A stretch of 27,481 nucleotides of DNA from an uncultured Pseudomonadota bacterium (GCA_946478635.1 CAMLCX010000009.1:1-27481); one strand, 5' to 3'; counted from the stretch's first letter, positions 14,319 through 22,865 are shown. Numbers and translations are program-made. Notes: generated by a model not told the origin, from the sequence alone.

Positions 14319-14759
14319 TCAGACCGACTGACGGGCCCGTCTGCCGCCGGGCCGGGGGAAATGCAGTTCCAAATAATTACCCTCGGAGTCGAACATGTAA
14401 ATGGTGTTGCCGCTGTCACGTTCCACCCTGCGGTGATATTTGCCGAGTTCCTTGGCGGTCTTGAGCGCCTCGTCGTAATCTTCCCAGGCCATGTCGAATG
14501 CTTGATGCGTGATGCCGTCTTCGTCGAGCGCATCGCGCTCGATCGCGCGCGGCCTTTCGAAAAGGACAACGTCGTCATCGCCGCAGCGAAATCGGTCGAG
14601 TTTTTGCGCTACACCGTGGACCGGAAATGAATCCGGATTGCTCGGATTGCCGCCGACGCGGCCGAGATATTCCATACCGAGGACGTTCGAGTAGAAATCC
14701 TTGGCGCGCTCGAGATTATCCACGGGTATGCCCATGTGATAGACCCTTTTCAATTTCAT
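14319..14759 (-). CDS. VOC superfamily (glyoxalase/extradiol dioxygenase-fold) protein
   Basis: The 146-residue protein shows the paired beta-alpha-beta-beta-beta pattern of the vicinal oxygen chelate fold. The first module starts KRVYHMGIPVDNLERAKDFYSNVLGMEYLG, and the second includes GITHQAFDMAWEDYDEALKTAKELG and ends YMFDSEGNYLELHFP. Likely metal ligands are H8, H85 and E131, with E68 as a possible fourth. Family members include glyoxalase I, dioxygenases and epimerases; nothing here fixes the reaction. AGGAGG lies upstream of the ATG, and a good promoter lies 30-60 bp further up. It is the first gene of the AOR 2 operon, divergent from moeA. Confidence 0.88.
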   Translation of the reverse strand: MKLKRVYHMGIPVDNLERAKDFYSNVLGMEYLGRVGGNPSNPDSFPVHGVAQKLDRFRCGDDDVVLFERPRAIERDALDEDGITHQAFDMAWEDYDEALKTAKELGKYHRRVERDSGNTIYMFDSEGNYLELHFPRPGGRRARQSV

Positions 14760-14789
14760 AAGTTTTTCCTCCTGCGGTTCGCGGGCGTG

Positions 14790-14818
14790 ATTTTCTGCCT
14801 AAGCCCACGCCCTGTCAA
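14790..14818 (-). promoter_or_regulatory. Candidate sigma-70 promoter for the VOC/AOR 2 operon
   Basis: On the minus strand, a consensus TTGACA (14818-14813) and GAAAAT (14795-14790) are separated by exactly 17 bases. The predicted start lies near 14783, giving a leader of about 24 nt that includes AGGAGG before the ATG at 14759. It is back to back with the moeA promoter. Confidence 0.5.
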
Positions 14819-14843
14819 GCGCGCGGCCGGGGAGTTTTTAGAT

Positions 14844-14872
14844 TTGATTCCACAGGTTGTTCTGCTTATGAT
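14844..14872 (+). promoter_or_regulatory. Candidate sigma-70 promoter of moeA, giving a nearly leaderless mRNA
   Basis: TTGATT (14844-14849) and TATGAT (14867-14872) are separated by 17 bases. Transcription would begin about 7 bases past the -10 box, at roughly 14879-14880. The moeA ATG is at 14881 with no Shine-Dalgarno sequence, so the mRNA would be leaderless or nearly so. Confidence 0.5.
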
Positions 14873-14880
14873 CCGCGAGT

Positions 14881-16119
14881 ATGGCGCAAACATTTTTTAA
14901 GGTCTTGGCTCCGCAGGAGGCACTGCGATTATTGCTTGGCGTCGAGCCCGTTGAGACGGAGCGTACCGCTTCGGTCAAAGGACGCGCTCGGGTATTGGCC
15001 GAGGATCTTTATTCGGCGGTCGACCTGCCGCATTTCCATCGCGCGGCGATGGACGGTTACGCCGTCAAAGCGAAGGATACGTTCGGGGCAAGTCAAAGCT
15101 TGCCGGCTTACTTGAAACTTGCGGGCGTCGTGGAGATGGGCAAAGAGGCCGCGCAACCGCTGGCCGCCGGCGAAGCCATGCGGATCTCAACCGGCGGCAT
15201 GATGCCGCCGGAGAGCGATGCTGTCGTGATGGTCGAGTATACGGATGAAACCAAGGGCGGCCTTGTCGAAGTTCATCGCGGTGTGTCGCCGTGGCAAAAC
15301 GTCATTCAGATCGGCGACGACATCAAACGAGGAGAATTGGTTTTTCAGCGCGGCCGGCGATTGCGCGCTCATGACCTGGGCGCGTTGACCGGCGTCGGCA
15401 TATCGTCCATCCCGGTATACCGGCGCCCGCGCGTCGCGTTGATCTCGACCGGAGACGAGATTGTCGACGCAGACACCGTGCCTGCTCCCGGCCAGGTGCG
15501 CAACATCAACCAACATTCCCTGGCCGGTTTGATCGAAGAGTGCGGCGGTGAATTGCGCGACTGGGGCGTTGTTCGCGACGATCGCGGCGCGCTTAGCCAA
15601 GCAATCGGCGCAGCCCTTGAATGGGGCGATCTGGTTTTGCTTTCGGGCGGCAGTTCCATGGGCGCGAAAGATATCGCCCTCGAAACGATTTTGTCTTTTC
15701 CCGATTCTGAATTTATCTTTCACGGTATTTCCATCGCGCCGGGCAAGCCGACGATCTTCGCCAAGGCATGCGGCAAGCCGATTCTCGGACTCCCCGGTTA
15801 CCCCGTATCCGCTCTGGTGATTTTCGATCTTTTCGCGGCAGCGATGATCCGCCGTCTCGGCGGCGAAAGCATCGAAGCGCTTGGACGTTTCGCAAGGACC
15901 GTCAAAGCTAAATTGAAGACCAACATCGCCTCGCAAATCGGCCGGGAAGACTACGTTCGTGTGACCCTCGAAGGCGAAGCAAATCGGTTAACCGCGGTGC
16001 CGCTACCGAGCAAGTCCGGCGCGATTTTCACGTTGGTGAAAGCGGACGGCATGGTGCGAATCGACATGAATCAAGACGGGTTGGAGCAGGGCGAAGAGGT
16101 GGAAGTGATCCTTTTTTAG
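14881..16119 (+). CDS. moeA: Molybdopterin molybdenumtransferase MoeA
   Basis: The 412-residue protein inserts molybdate or tungstate into adenylylated molybdopterin, the last common step of Mo/W cofactor synthesis. Motifs run in the expected order: LPHFHRAAMDGYAV (catalytic-region D58), RISTGGMMPPESDAVVMVE (101-119), LISTGDEI with E193, LLSGGSSMGAKD (253-264), IAPGKP (285-290), and GLPGYPVSA (303-311). The C-terminal domain IV ends EGEEVEVILF-like (EQGEEVEVILF). Length is normal for MoeA. It is divergent from the AOR 2 operon and followed 81 bp later by a second MoeA. Two MoeA copies beside AOR genes are consistent with separate handling of Mo and W, as reported for MoeA paralogs in tungsten-using archaea; the metal here is not known. 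Confidence 0.93.
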   Translation: MAQTFFKVLAPQEALRLLLGVEPVETERTASVKGRARVLAEDLYSAVDLPHFHRAAMDGYAVKAKDTFGASQSLPAYLKLAGVVEMGKEAAQPLAAGEAMRISTGGMMPPESDAVVMVEYTDETKGGLVEVHRGVSPWQNVIQIGDDIKRGELVFQRGRRLRAHDLGALTGVGISSIPVYRRPRVALISTGDEIVDADTVPAPGQVRNINQHSLAGLIEECGGELRDWGVVRDDRGALSQAIGAALEWGDLVLLSGGSSMGAKDIALETILSFPDSEFIFHGISIAPGKPTIFAKACGKPILGLPGYPVSALVIFDLFAAAMIRRLGGESIEALGRFARTVKAKLKTNIASQIGREDYVRVTLEGEANRLTAVPLPSKSGAIFTLVKADGMVRIDMNQDGLEQGEEVEVILF

Positions 16120-16129
16120 TATCGGGTCG

Positions 16130-16187
16130 CGAGTTTCGTGTTCTGGCTCGGAAAGAAAAACCCGAGACTCGAAACTCGAAACACGAG
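16130..16187. repeat. CTCGAAA-type short repeat with inverted arm
   Basis: The gap between the two moeA genes contains CGAGTTTCGTGTT (16130-16142) and, further on, CTCGAAACTCGAAACACGAG (16168-16187), which are inverted partners with an internal direct repeat of CTCGAAA. Its layout recalls the GTTCAA arrays, but the unit differs. If the upstream GTG at 16138 were used for the next gene, this repeat would be translated as RLETRNTRL, which argues for the later ATG. Confidence 0.55.
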
Positions 16188-16200
16188 ATTGCCAAAGGCC

Positions 16201-18129
16201 ATGGCGCGAAAACGTTACCTCAAGAAAACCCCGCTCACCGATGCACGGGAGCTGTTTCTTTCAACTGTCGATCCCAGTAGGCTCGGCGCCGAAGAGATTG
16301 CCGTCGAAGAGGCACTCGATCGCATTACGGCGCAACCGATTTTCGCAAAAATTTCTTCGCCGCATTATCACGCGTCGGCAATGGACGGTATTTGCGTGCG
16401 CGCGGAAGATACCTTTGGCGCCACGGAGTTTATTGGCAAGAAATTTAGCCTCCGCGGCGATTCGCCCGGTGCGGGCGTATTCCAATACGTCGATACCGGA
16501 AATGCGCTGCCAACCTGGGCCAATGCCGTAGTCATGATCGAAAAAGTGCATCAAATCGACGAACGTACGGTGGAAATCTTCGAGTCGGTGGCGCCGTGGA
16601 ACCACGTACGCCTGGTCGGCGAGGACGTGGTCGCGACTGAACTCCTGTTGCCGCGCTCCCATCGGCTGCGCCCTTACGACTTGGGCGCATTGCTGGCTGC
16701 CGGGCATACCACCGTTCGTGTCAAAGCGCGTCCGAAAGTCGGCATTATTCCGACCGGCGATGAATTGATCCAACCGGGCGAAGAAACCAAACCGGGCGCG
16801 GTGATCGATTTCAATTCCACCGTGCTCGCTGCTTTCGTGCGCGAGTGGGGCGGAGCGCCGGTAAAGTATCCGCGCGCGCACGACGATTCAGCCGTGCTCG
16901 ACAGCGCTGTCAGGCGCGCGGCGTTGGAATGTGATTTAGTCACCATCATTGCCGGATCGTCTGCCGGCGAGCATGATTTGACCGCGGATATCGTCGCAGA
17001 AGCGGGAGAACTGCTGGCCCACGGCATCGACGTCATGCCGGGCAAGCCGGCGGTTTTAGGCCGCGTGCAGGGCAAACCGGTGCTGGGCGTTCCCGGTTAT
17101 CCGGTTTCTGCCATCGTCATCGCGCGGGAAATTTTGCGCCCGGCGCTGGAGAAATTTCTCGGCTCCGCGGCGCCGGTTCACGCCAGCGTGCGCGCCGTCG
17201 TACCGAAGAAAATCGCCTCCCATCTCGGACTCGAGGAATTTCTGCGCGTCACTTTGGGACGGGTCGGTGAAAAACTCGTGGCGGTGCCGCTGGCGCGCGG
17301 CGCGGGCGTCATTACTACAATGGTTCATGCCGACGGTTTGCTGCGCATTCCAAGCCTGGTCGAGGGGCTCAATGCCGGTGAGGAAGTCGAGGTCGAACTG
17401 CTTCGGCCGGTCCAAGATATCGAGAATACGATTCTCTGCACCGGCAGCCACGATCTCGCCATTGGCGTGCTCGAGGATCAACTGAAGCGCAGTCACCCGG
17501 AGCTCAAGATTGCCGCCACCAACGTCGGAAGTCTGGGCGGCTTGCTCGCGCTGGAACGCGGCGAAACCCACATGGGAGGCACGCACCTCCTCGATACGGA
17601 AAGCGGCTCTTATAATATTCCTGACATAAAAAGAGTGATCCCCCGAGTCCCGCTGGTTTTAGTTCATCTGGCGCAACGCGAGCAGGGCATACTCGTGGCG
17701 CGCGGCAATCCCAAATCCGTGGCCGGACTCAAAGATCTTGTTAAAGCGGGCATGCGCTTTGTCAATCGCCAAGCCGGTTCCGGCACGCGCGTGCTGTTGG
17801 ATCATGAACTTAAAAGACTCGGAATCGATCCCGAGGCCATCGCCGGTTACGATCGCGAAGAGTTTACTCACATGGGGGTCGGCGTCGCTGTCGCCAGCGA
17901 TCTCGCCGACGCCGGTCTCGGCGTGCGCGCGGCCGCGACGGCTTTAGGGTTGGATTTTATTGCCGTGGGCGATGAGCAGTACGACCTTGTGATTGCCCGC
18001 CGTTTCTACGATTCGCCGCGCGGCGCTAAGTTGATGCAAATCATTCGCTCCGATGAATTTAAACGAGCCGTTAGCGCGCTCGGCGGCTACGATCCATCCA
18101 ATGCCGGAGAAATTCTTTACCAGCAGTAG
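16201..18129 (+). CDS. MoeA domain fused to a C-terminal periplasmic-binding-protein-like (ModA/COG1910-type) domain
   Basis: The 642-residue protein has two parts. Residues 1-402 are a complete MoeA: HYHASAMDGICV (D62), IIPTGDELI (E188), IIAGSSAGEHD (249-259), VMPGKP (278-283) and GVPGYPVSA (296-304). Residues ~408-636 form a PBP-like domain: ILCTGSHDLAIGVLEDQL, NVGSLGGLLALERGETHMGGTHLLD, RFVNRQAGSGTRVLLD, and YDLVIARRF. This fusion is known in archaea and some bacteria, and the second domain is thought to bind an oxyanion or ligand in the cytoplasm; its exact role is unsettled. No signal peptide. ATG at 16201 (AAAGG just upstream) matches the usual MARKRYLKKTPL start of the family. It is probably co-transcribed with moeA. 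Confidence 0.9.
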   Translation: MARKRYLKKTPLTDARELFLSTVDPSRLGAEEIAVEEALDRITAQPIFAKISSPHYHASAMDGICVRAEDTFGATEFIGKKFSLRGDSPGAGVFQYVDTGNALPTWANAVVMIEKVHQIDERTVEIFESVAPWNHVRLVGEDVVATELLLPRSHRLRPYDLGALLAAGHTTVRVKARPKVGIIPTGDELIQPGEETKPGAVIDFNSTVLAAFVREWGGAPVKYPRAHDDSAVLDSAVRRAALECDLVTIIAGSSAGEHDLTADIVAEAGELLAHGIDVMPGKPAVLGRVQGKPVLGVPGYPVSAIVIAREILRPALEKFLGSAAPVHASVRAVVPKKIASHLGLEEFLRVTLGRVGEKLVAVPLARGAGVITTMVHADGLLRIPSLVEGLNAGEEVEVELLRPVQDIENTILCTGSHDLAIGVLEDQLKRSHPELKIAATNVGSLGGLLALERGETHMGGTHLLDTESGSYNIPDIKRVIPRVPLVLVHLAQREQGILVARGNPKSVAGLKDLVKAGMRFVNRQAGSGTRVLLDHELKRLGIDPEAIAGYDREEFTHMGVGVAVASDLADAGLGVRAAATALGLDFIAVGDEQYDLVIARRFYDSPRGAKLMQIIRSDEFKRAVSALGGYDPSNAGEILYQQ

Positions 18130-18387
18130 ATGTTATGTGATTTCGATCATCCCGGAAACTCCTTGACCAATTCCTGCGCGGCGAGCTTCGCGCCTCGTAA
18201 ATTCGCATTTTTGACAAGCTTTCTCGTTCCCGTTGCGCTTCGTCTGCTAGCTCGCATGGACGTCGTGACTTGTCCAATTCTGTACCGGCTTCCGTGGGAA
18301 GGAGAGTAGTATGCTAGTAAAAACAGGACCTTGAGTTTCGGTATTGAGTGGCACTCTCATTGCTCAAAGCATCAGTAGAGTTGCAAG
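18130..18387. other. Non-coding gap of 258 bp
   Basis: I find no convincing gene here. A fragment at 18281-18299 (GTACCGGCTTCCGTGGGAA) looks like a decayed half of the REP-like unit at 973-1000. No strong terminator follows the MoeA-fusion stop, and no clear promoter precedes the helix-turn-helix gene at 18388. Confidence 0.5.
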
Positions 18388-18609
18388 ATGAGCAATACGC
18401 TCCAAGGTCTCCGGCTGTTGACCCTGCCCGAAGCGGCGGACTTGCTTCAGGTATCCACGCGAACATTGCAGCGCATGATACGGCGCAATGAGTTACCCGC
18501 GTTCAAAGTGGGCGGCCAGTGGCGCGTGCGCGAAAGCCAGCTCACGCGTTGGATCGAGGCGCGTGAGGAGTCTCCGGAAAGCGCGGTGAAGGGAGATAGC
18601 AAACCTTGA
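18388..18609 (+). CDS. Excisionase-family helix-turn-helix DNA-binding protein (HTH_17)
   Basis: The 73-residue protein is a single winged-helix domain of the excisionase/MerR-like type: LLTLPEAADLLQVSTRTLQRMIRRNELPAFKVGGQWRVRESQLTRWIEAR. The LQVSTRTLQRMI recognition region and the KVGGQWRVRESQLTRWI wing are typical of HTH_17. Such small proteins serve as phage excisionases or as local regulators. No integrase or att site is seen here, so a regulatory role is more likely. It lies 73 bp upstream of the histidine kinase in the same direction and may share its transcript. No clear Shine-Dalgarno precedes the ATG. Confidence 0.82.
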   Translation: MSNTLQGLRLLTLPEAADLLQVSTRTLQRMIRRNELPAFKVGGQWRVRESQLTRWIEAREESPESAVKGDSKP

Positions 18610-18682
18610 TCGATTATTGGAGCCCACCCTGGTTCCGCCGTGAATTCATTCCGTAAAATCTCAGTAAAATCGAATCGCAGCC

Positions 18683-21325
18683 ATGTGGAAACTTGACCGG
18701 ATCATATTTCAAGCGACGGAATCGTTCCTGCGAGAACTTCGGCGGAGACTGCTGATCATGATTCTGATCGTGGTTTTGCCGATTTTTGGTTTGATTCTCT
18801 ATCAGGCGAAAGTTGCCCGCGATTTGCGTTTGGCGGAGGCGCAAGAAAGCGCATGGGAAATTGCCGAAAATGTTGCGCTCCGCGAGGCTCGCTTCATCGA
18901 TTCGGCCAGACAACTACTTACGTTACTCGCCGATACACCCGATGTCATGAAAGGCGACGCAGCCCAATGCGGAAATTTTCTCAAACGTTTTGTCGACCAT
19001 AACAATCTCTACGCCGACCTCGGGGTCGCTGATGCCAACGGTGCCGTGAAGTGCCGTGCCGAGACCGGAGAGCTGGGCGATAGCGTGGAACGATCAAGTA
19101 ATTTTCAACGGGCGTTGGCGGTGCGCGGTTTTGCGATCGGTGACTTCACTGTTCGAGAAACCCTCAACCGAAAGAGTTTGAGTTTCGCTTTTCCGGTGTT
19201 TTCCGCTGATGAGAGTACTCGCGCCGTGATGTTTGCCGCACTGGATATCCGTTGGATCAACCAGCTCGCGACTGAAAGTCAACTTCCCGCCGGCGTGGTT
19301 CTTTCCATTGTCGATAGCAACGGCATTCTGCTCGCCAGATCGCCGGAATCTGAAAAATGGGTGGGCAAGCATATCCCGGATGCTCCCTTGTTTGAAATGC
19401 TGCGCTTGCGCGCCCAGGTCTCGCGCGAGTTAACCGGATTGGACGGAGTTGAACGGATCTACGCTCTCAAGTCGCTCGCGACAAATCCGATGGCCGGTCA
19501 GATCTATGTCATGGTGGGAATCCCCAAAATTTTGGCCTTCGACCAGGTGAATCGCGCTTTGATGCGGAATTTGATGTGGCTCGCGCTGGTCACGGTGATG
19601 GCCGGTACGCTGGCATGGCTGATCGGCAGCAAATTTGTCGTCGGTTACGTCAACGTACGAGTGCACGCTGAAGAGGAGCGTTCTCGCCTGGCGGCGATTG
19701 TAGAGTCATCCGAGGAAGCGATTATCGGTATGACTTTGGATGGACTCATCACTTCGTGGAACGACGGCGCGGAAACGACCTATGGCTTCTCGGCTGCGGA
19801 GACAGTCGGCCAATCCATCTTCCGGCTGATTCCCACCAGTCACCACGACGAAGTATCCGAACTATTGGAGGTCGTCAAGCAGGGTCGCGGCATCAATCGT
19901 TATGAGAGCAAAAGAACGCGCAAGGGAGGGCAGGTTTTCGACGTCTCGGCCTCGCTTTCGCCGATTCGGGACGTGCACCGAAACATTGTCGGGGCGGCGA
20001 CTATCACTCGCGACATTACCTCATTGCGTAAGAGCGAGGAGCAAATGCTCGCCTATACCGGTCAAGTGGAAGCGCTCAACCTCGTGTCGCAGGAGATTGC
20101 CGAAACGCTTTCCGTGGAGCAGGTCATTGAGCGGGGCTTGAATCGCTTGATCTCGACCAGCGCATTCGATTTCGCTTTCTTGTATTTTTCTGAGCAGGTG
20201 GAAGGTCGCAAGTTCTACGGCGTTGCCCACGAATCCTGCGCGCGCGGGGAATCGGAGATTGACTGGATGAAGCTCGGCAGCGAATTCTCGCGCCACGTAT
20301 GGTTGTGTGAGAATTCCCAGTATATCGACGACCTCGACGACGACGCTGGCTTTGCCGCCGCCAAGGGTGAGATCCAATCACTGGCGGTTTTGCCGCTGTG
20401 GTTGAAATCGCCGTTGCGTGCGGCGATTACGCTGATGAAGCGTGAGACTCACTCCTTTGGAGCTGACGAAAGGCATTTTCTTCAGGCCATGTCGCGCCAG
20501 ATCGCGCTGGCTCTAGAAAACGCACGACTCTATGGCGCCACGGTGCAAGCGAACGATGATCTGCGCCGGGAGATTGATGAACGCACGCGGGCGGAGCAAG
20601 CCCTGGCGGATTTTACCGCTATGGTGGCGCACGACCTGCGTTCTCCGCTCTCCAATATGGTCTCCATCACTGATTCGATTCGCGATGGTCTGTTTGGTCC
20701 GGTCAACGAGCAGCAACGTAAATGGCTCTGGAAGGTGCAAGAAAGCTGCAAGAGTTTGATCGGTCATATCAGCGACTTTCTCGATATCTCGAAAATCGAC
20801 GCCGGCAAACTGGAGTTGATCAAGGCGCCGACGGATCTGAAAGCGCTCCTACAGGACGGATTTCTCGAGCATAGCATCGAAGCGGACAAGAAACGAATCG
20901 TCTTTAGAACAGAGATCAGTGACGACTTGCCGCCGCTCACTGTCGATGTCCGGCGCATCAGCCAAGTTCTGGAGAACTTGCTGAGCAATGCTTTCAAATT
21001 TACTCAAAGCAGCGGCGAAATTTTGATCGGGGCGCGCAGATGGGGTGATGCAGAAGTGGTTTGGTGGGTCAAAGATTCGGGCGTTGGCATTCCTTTTGAT
21101 GAGTTCGATCGCATCTTCGATACGTATCGGCAACTCAGCGCCGGCGAAAAATCCAGCCACAGCGGTACCGGGCTTGGCCTTGCCATCTGCAAGAAGGTTG
21201 TCGAAGCGCATGGGGGGCGAATTTGGGTAGAAAGCGAACCAGAAAAGGGTAGCACTTTTTTTGTATCGCTCCCTGTTCCATGCGAAGACGCAACGGGGAC
21301 GCGAAGCTATGCTACAGGGGCATGA
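18683..21325 (+). CDS. Membrane sensor histidine kinase: CACHE-like sensor, PAS, GAF, HisKA, HATPase
   Basis: The 880-residue kinase has transmembrane helix 1 at ~21-42 and helix 2 at ~296-316, flanking a ~250-residue extracytoplasmic CACHE-like domain (ALDIRWINQL, VVLSIVDSNGILLARSP). A PAS domain follows at ~333-446 (AIIGMTLDGLITSWNDGAETTYGFS) with the usual PAC end (GAATITRDIT). A GAF domain spans ~470-613, then a short coiled coil ending RAEQALADF. The H-box is MVAHDLRSPL with H650; the N-box is ENLLSNAFKF with N769; G boxes are DSGVGIP (798-804) and GTGLGLAI (828-835). All catalytic elements are intact. No receiver domain or response-regulator gene is near. The start has no clear ribosome site. 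Its end overlaps the convergent carboxyltransferase gene by 14 bp. Signal unknown. Confidence 0.92.
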   Translation: MWKLDRIIFQATESFLRELRRRLLIMILIVVLPIFGLILYQAKVARDLRLAEAQESAWEIAENVALREARFIDSARQLLTLLADTPDVMKGDAAQCGNFLKRFVDHNNLYADLGVADANGAVKCRAETGELGDSVERSSNFQRALAVRGFAIGDFTVRETLNRKSLSFAFPVFSADESTRAVMFAALDIRWINQLATESQLPAGVVLSIVDSNGILLARSPESEKWVGKHIPDAPLFEMLRLRAQVSRELTGLDGVERIYALKSLATNPMAGQIYVMVGIPKILAFDQVNRALMRNLMWLALVTVMAGTLAWLIGSKFVVGYVNVRVHAEEERSRLAAIVESSEEAIIGMTLDGLITSWNDGAETTYGFSAAETVGQSIFRLIPTSHHDEVSELLEVVKQGRGINRYESKRTRKGGQVFDVSASLSPIRDVHRNIVGAATITRDITSLRKSEEQMLAYTGQVEALNLVSQEIAETLSVEQVIERGLNRLISTSAFDFAFLYFSEQVEGRKFYGVAHESCARGESEIDWMKLGSEFSRHVWLCENSQYIDDLDDDAGFAAAKGEIQSLAVLPLWLKSPLRAAITLMKRETHSFGADERHFLQAMSRQIALALENARLYGATVQANDDLRREIDERTRAEQALADFTAMVAHDLRSPLSNMVSITDSIRDGLFGPVNEQQRKWLWKVQESCKSLIGHISDFLDISKIDAGKLELIKAPTDLKALLQDGFLEHSIEADKKRIVFRTEISDDLPPLTVDVRRISQVLENLLSNAFKFTQSSGEILIGARRWGDAEVVWWVKDSGVGIPFDEFDRIFDTYRQLSAGEKSSHSGTGLGLAICKKVVEAHGGRIWVESEPEKGSTFFVSLPVPCEDATGTRSYATGA

Positions 21326-22865
21326 GGCCGTGCTTCTTTTTCGGTCGCTCCTCTTTTTTGTGGCGTAAGATTTCCAAACACTGAACAAGCCGCTTGCGCG
21401 TCTCCTGCGGTCGTATCGCCGCTTGCGCGAATTGCTTTGACAGCGCTTCAAAGGGCCCGTTGAAGCGTTCTTGATATTCGGCAATCTTTTCCGCGCGGGT
21501 TTTCGCCGGATCGGTCGATTGCTCGATTTCGCGCCGGTAGAGCACATTCACGGCGCCGCCGCCACCCATCACGGCCAGTTCGACCCCCGGCCAGACCAAA
21601 AGCTGATCGGCGCCCATCTCGCGCGTACAGAGAGCCTGCTTGGCGCCGCCGTAACCTTTGCGTAGCACGACCGTGATCTTTGGCACGGTCGCTTCGGCGT
21701 AGGCGTAGAGCATTTTGGCGCCGTGCCGGATAATGCCTTTTTCCTCTTGCTGCTTGCCGGGAAAAAAGCCCGGCACATCCATTAACGTGATCACCGGGAT
21801 ATTGAAGGCATCGCAGAAGCGAATAAAGCGGGCGGCTTTGTCGGACGCGTCGACGTCCAGGCTGCCGGCGAGAAACATCGGTTGATTGGCGACAAAGCCG
21901 ACGGAATAACCATCCAAGCGTCCGAAGCCTGTTACCAAATTACGCGCAAACTTTGCTTTCAACTCGAAAAAGTCGCCGCCGTCGACGAGGGCTTTGATGA
22001 CCTGGAGGATGTTGTAGGCGCGCTTGGTGTCTTCGGGGACAATTTTCTCCAGGGCGTCGAGTGAGCGCGCTGGATCATCATGTGGATCTTTGCGCGGCGG
22101 CGTGGATTCGAAGCTCATCGGCAGGAAACCGACCAGCCGTCGAATCAGCGCCAAACATTCGTCGTCGTTTTTCGCCACCAGGTCGGTCACGCCGGAAACT
22201 TCTGAATGAATCTTGGCTCCGCCCAACTCTTCCATGGTGACCGTTTCGCCTAGCACTTCCTTGATCACCGCCGGGCCGGTTATAAACATCTGGCTGCTGT
22301 TCTGCACCTGGATGATGAAGTCGGTCAGGGCCGGCGAATATGAGCCGACGCCGATGCAGGGTCCCATGATCGCGGAGATTTGCGGAATACAACCCGACGC
22401 GATGCTGTTCTCGTAGAAAATTTTTCCGATGGCCGAGGTGACGGATAGCCCTTCTTGAATGCGCGCGCCGGCTGAATCGTTAAGTCCGATGACCGGCACG
22501 CCGAGCTTGCGCGCGGTTTGAATCACATAAGCAATTTTTTCCGCATGCGCACTGCCCACGCTTCCCGCCAGAACAGCGCGGTCCTGCGCATAAACATAGA
22601 CGGGTCTGCCGTCGATCTTGCCGAACCCCGTGACGACCCCGTCCGACGGCAATTTCTTTTCGGCCATGCCGAAATCGCGGCATTGCGTTTCGGCCAGCAT
22701 GAACTCTTCGACGAAAGTGCCGGGATCGAGCAATTTATCGACCCGTTCACGCGCGGTAAGCTTGCCTTCCGAGTGTTGTTTGGCGGATGTTTTGGGATCG
22801 GCGTCGAGCGCCACTTGTTCGAGCGCGGCAAGTCGTTTTTCCAGATCTTCTCGAGTCTGCGCCAT
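21312..22865 (-). CDS. mmdA: Biotin-dependent acyl-CoA carboxyltransferase subunit, probably methylmalonyl-CoA decarboxylase alpha
   Basis: The 517-residue protein is a PccB/MmdA-type carboxyltransferase. The N half has the acyl-CoA side (GKLTARERVDKLLDPGTFVEEF, GVVTGFGKIDGRPVYVYAQD, GLNDSAGARIQEG with its oxyanion-forming glycines). The C half has the biotin side (LVTGFGRLDGYSVGFVANQP, VPGFFPGKQQEEKGIIRHGAKML, VVLRKGYGGA, VWPGVELAVMGGGGAVNVLY). PccB-type carboxylases need a biotin carboxylase. None is present; instead the gene follows a sodium-pump beta subunit by 6 bp, so it is better read as the alpha subunit of a decarboxylase. Size and sequence fit methylmalonyl-CoA decarboxylase rather than the longer glutaconyl-CoA type. 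Substrate is inferred. No obvious ribosome site of its own; translation is probably coupled. Confidence 0.85.
   Translation of the reverse strand: MAQTREDLEKRLAALEQVALDADPKTSAKQHSEGKLTARERVDKLLDPGTFVEEFMLAETQCRDFGMAEKKLPSDGVVTGFGKIDGRPVYVYAQDRAVLAGSVGSAHAEKIAYVIQTARKLGVPVIGLNDSAGARIQEGLSVTSAIGKIFYENSIASGCIPQISAIMGPCIGVGSYSPALTDFIIQVQNSSQMFITGPAVIKEVLGETVTMEELGGAKIHSEVSGVTDLVAKNDDECLALIRRLVGFLPMSFESTPPRKDPHDDPARSLDALEKIVPEDTKRAYNILQVIKALVDGGDFFELKAKFARNLVTGFGRLDGYSVGFVANQPMFLAGSLDVDASDKAARFIRFCDAFNIPVITLMDVPGFFPGKQQEEKGIIRHGAKMLYAYAEATVPKITVVLRKGYGGAKQALCTREMGADQLLVWPGVELAVMGGGGAVNVLYRREIEQSTDPAKTRAEKIAEYQERFNGPFEALSKQFAQAAIRPQETRKRLVQCLEILRHKKEERPKKKHGLMPL

Noticed and set aside
15187..15936. 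Long open frame antisense to moeA (249 codons)
   Set aside because: It mirrors the MoeA reading frame, has no family resemblance, and the sense frame has all MoeA motifs. High-GC codon bias makes such shadows common.
16138..16200. GTG start at 16138 for the MoeA-PBP gene
   Set aside because: The extra 21 residues are translation of the CTCGAAA-type repeat; the family start matches ATG at 16201.
18388..18609. Mobile element or prophage remnant signalled by the excisionase-type gene
   Set aside because: No integrase, att-like repeats, tRNA or phage genes are nearby; small HTH_17 proteins are often chromosomal.
21312..22865. Propionyl-CoA carboxylase beta subunit
   Set aside because: No biotin carboxylase gene is nearby, whereas the sodium-pump beta subunit, small subunit and biotin carrier are adjacent in one direction.
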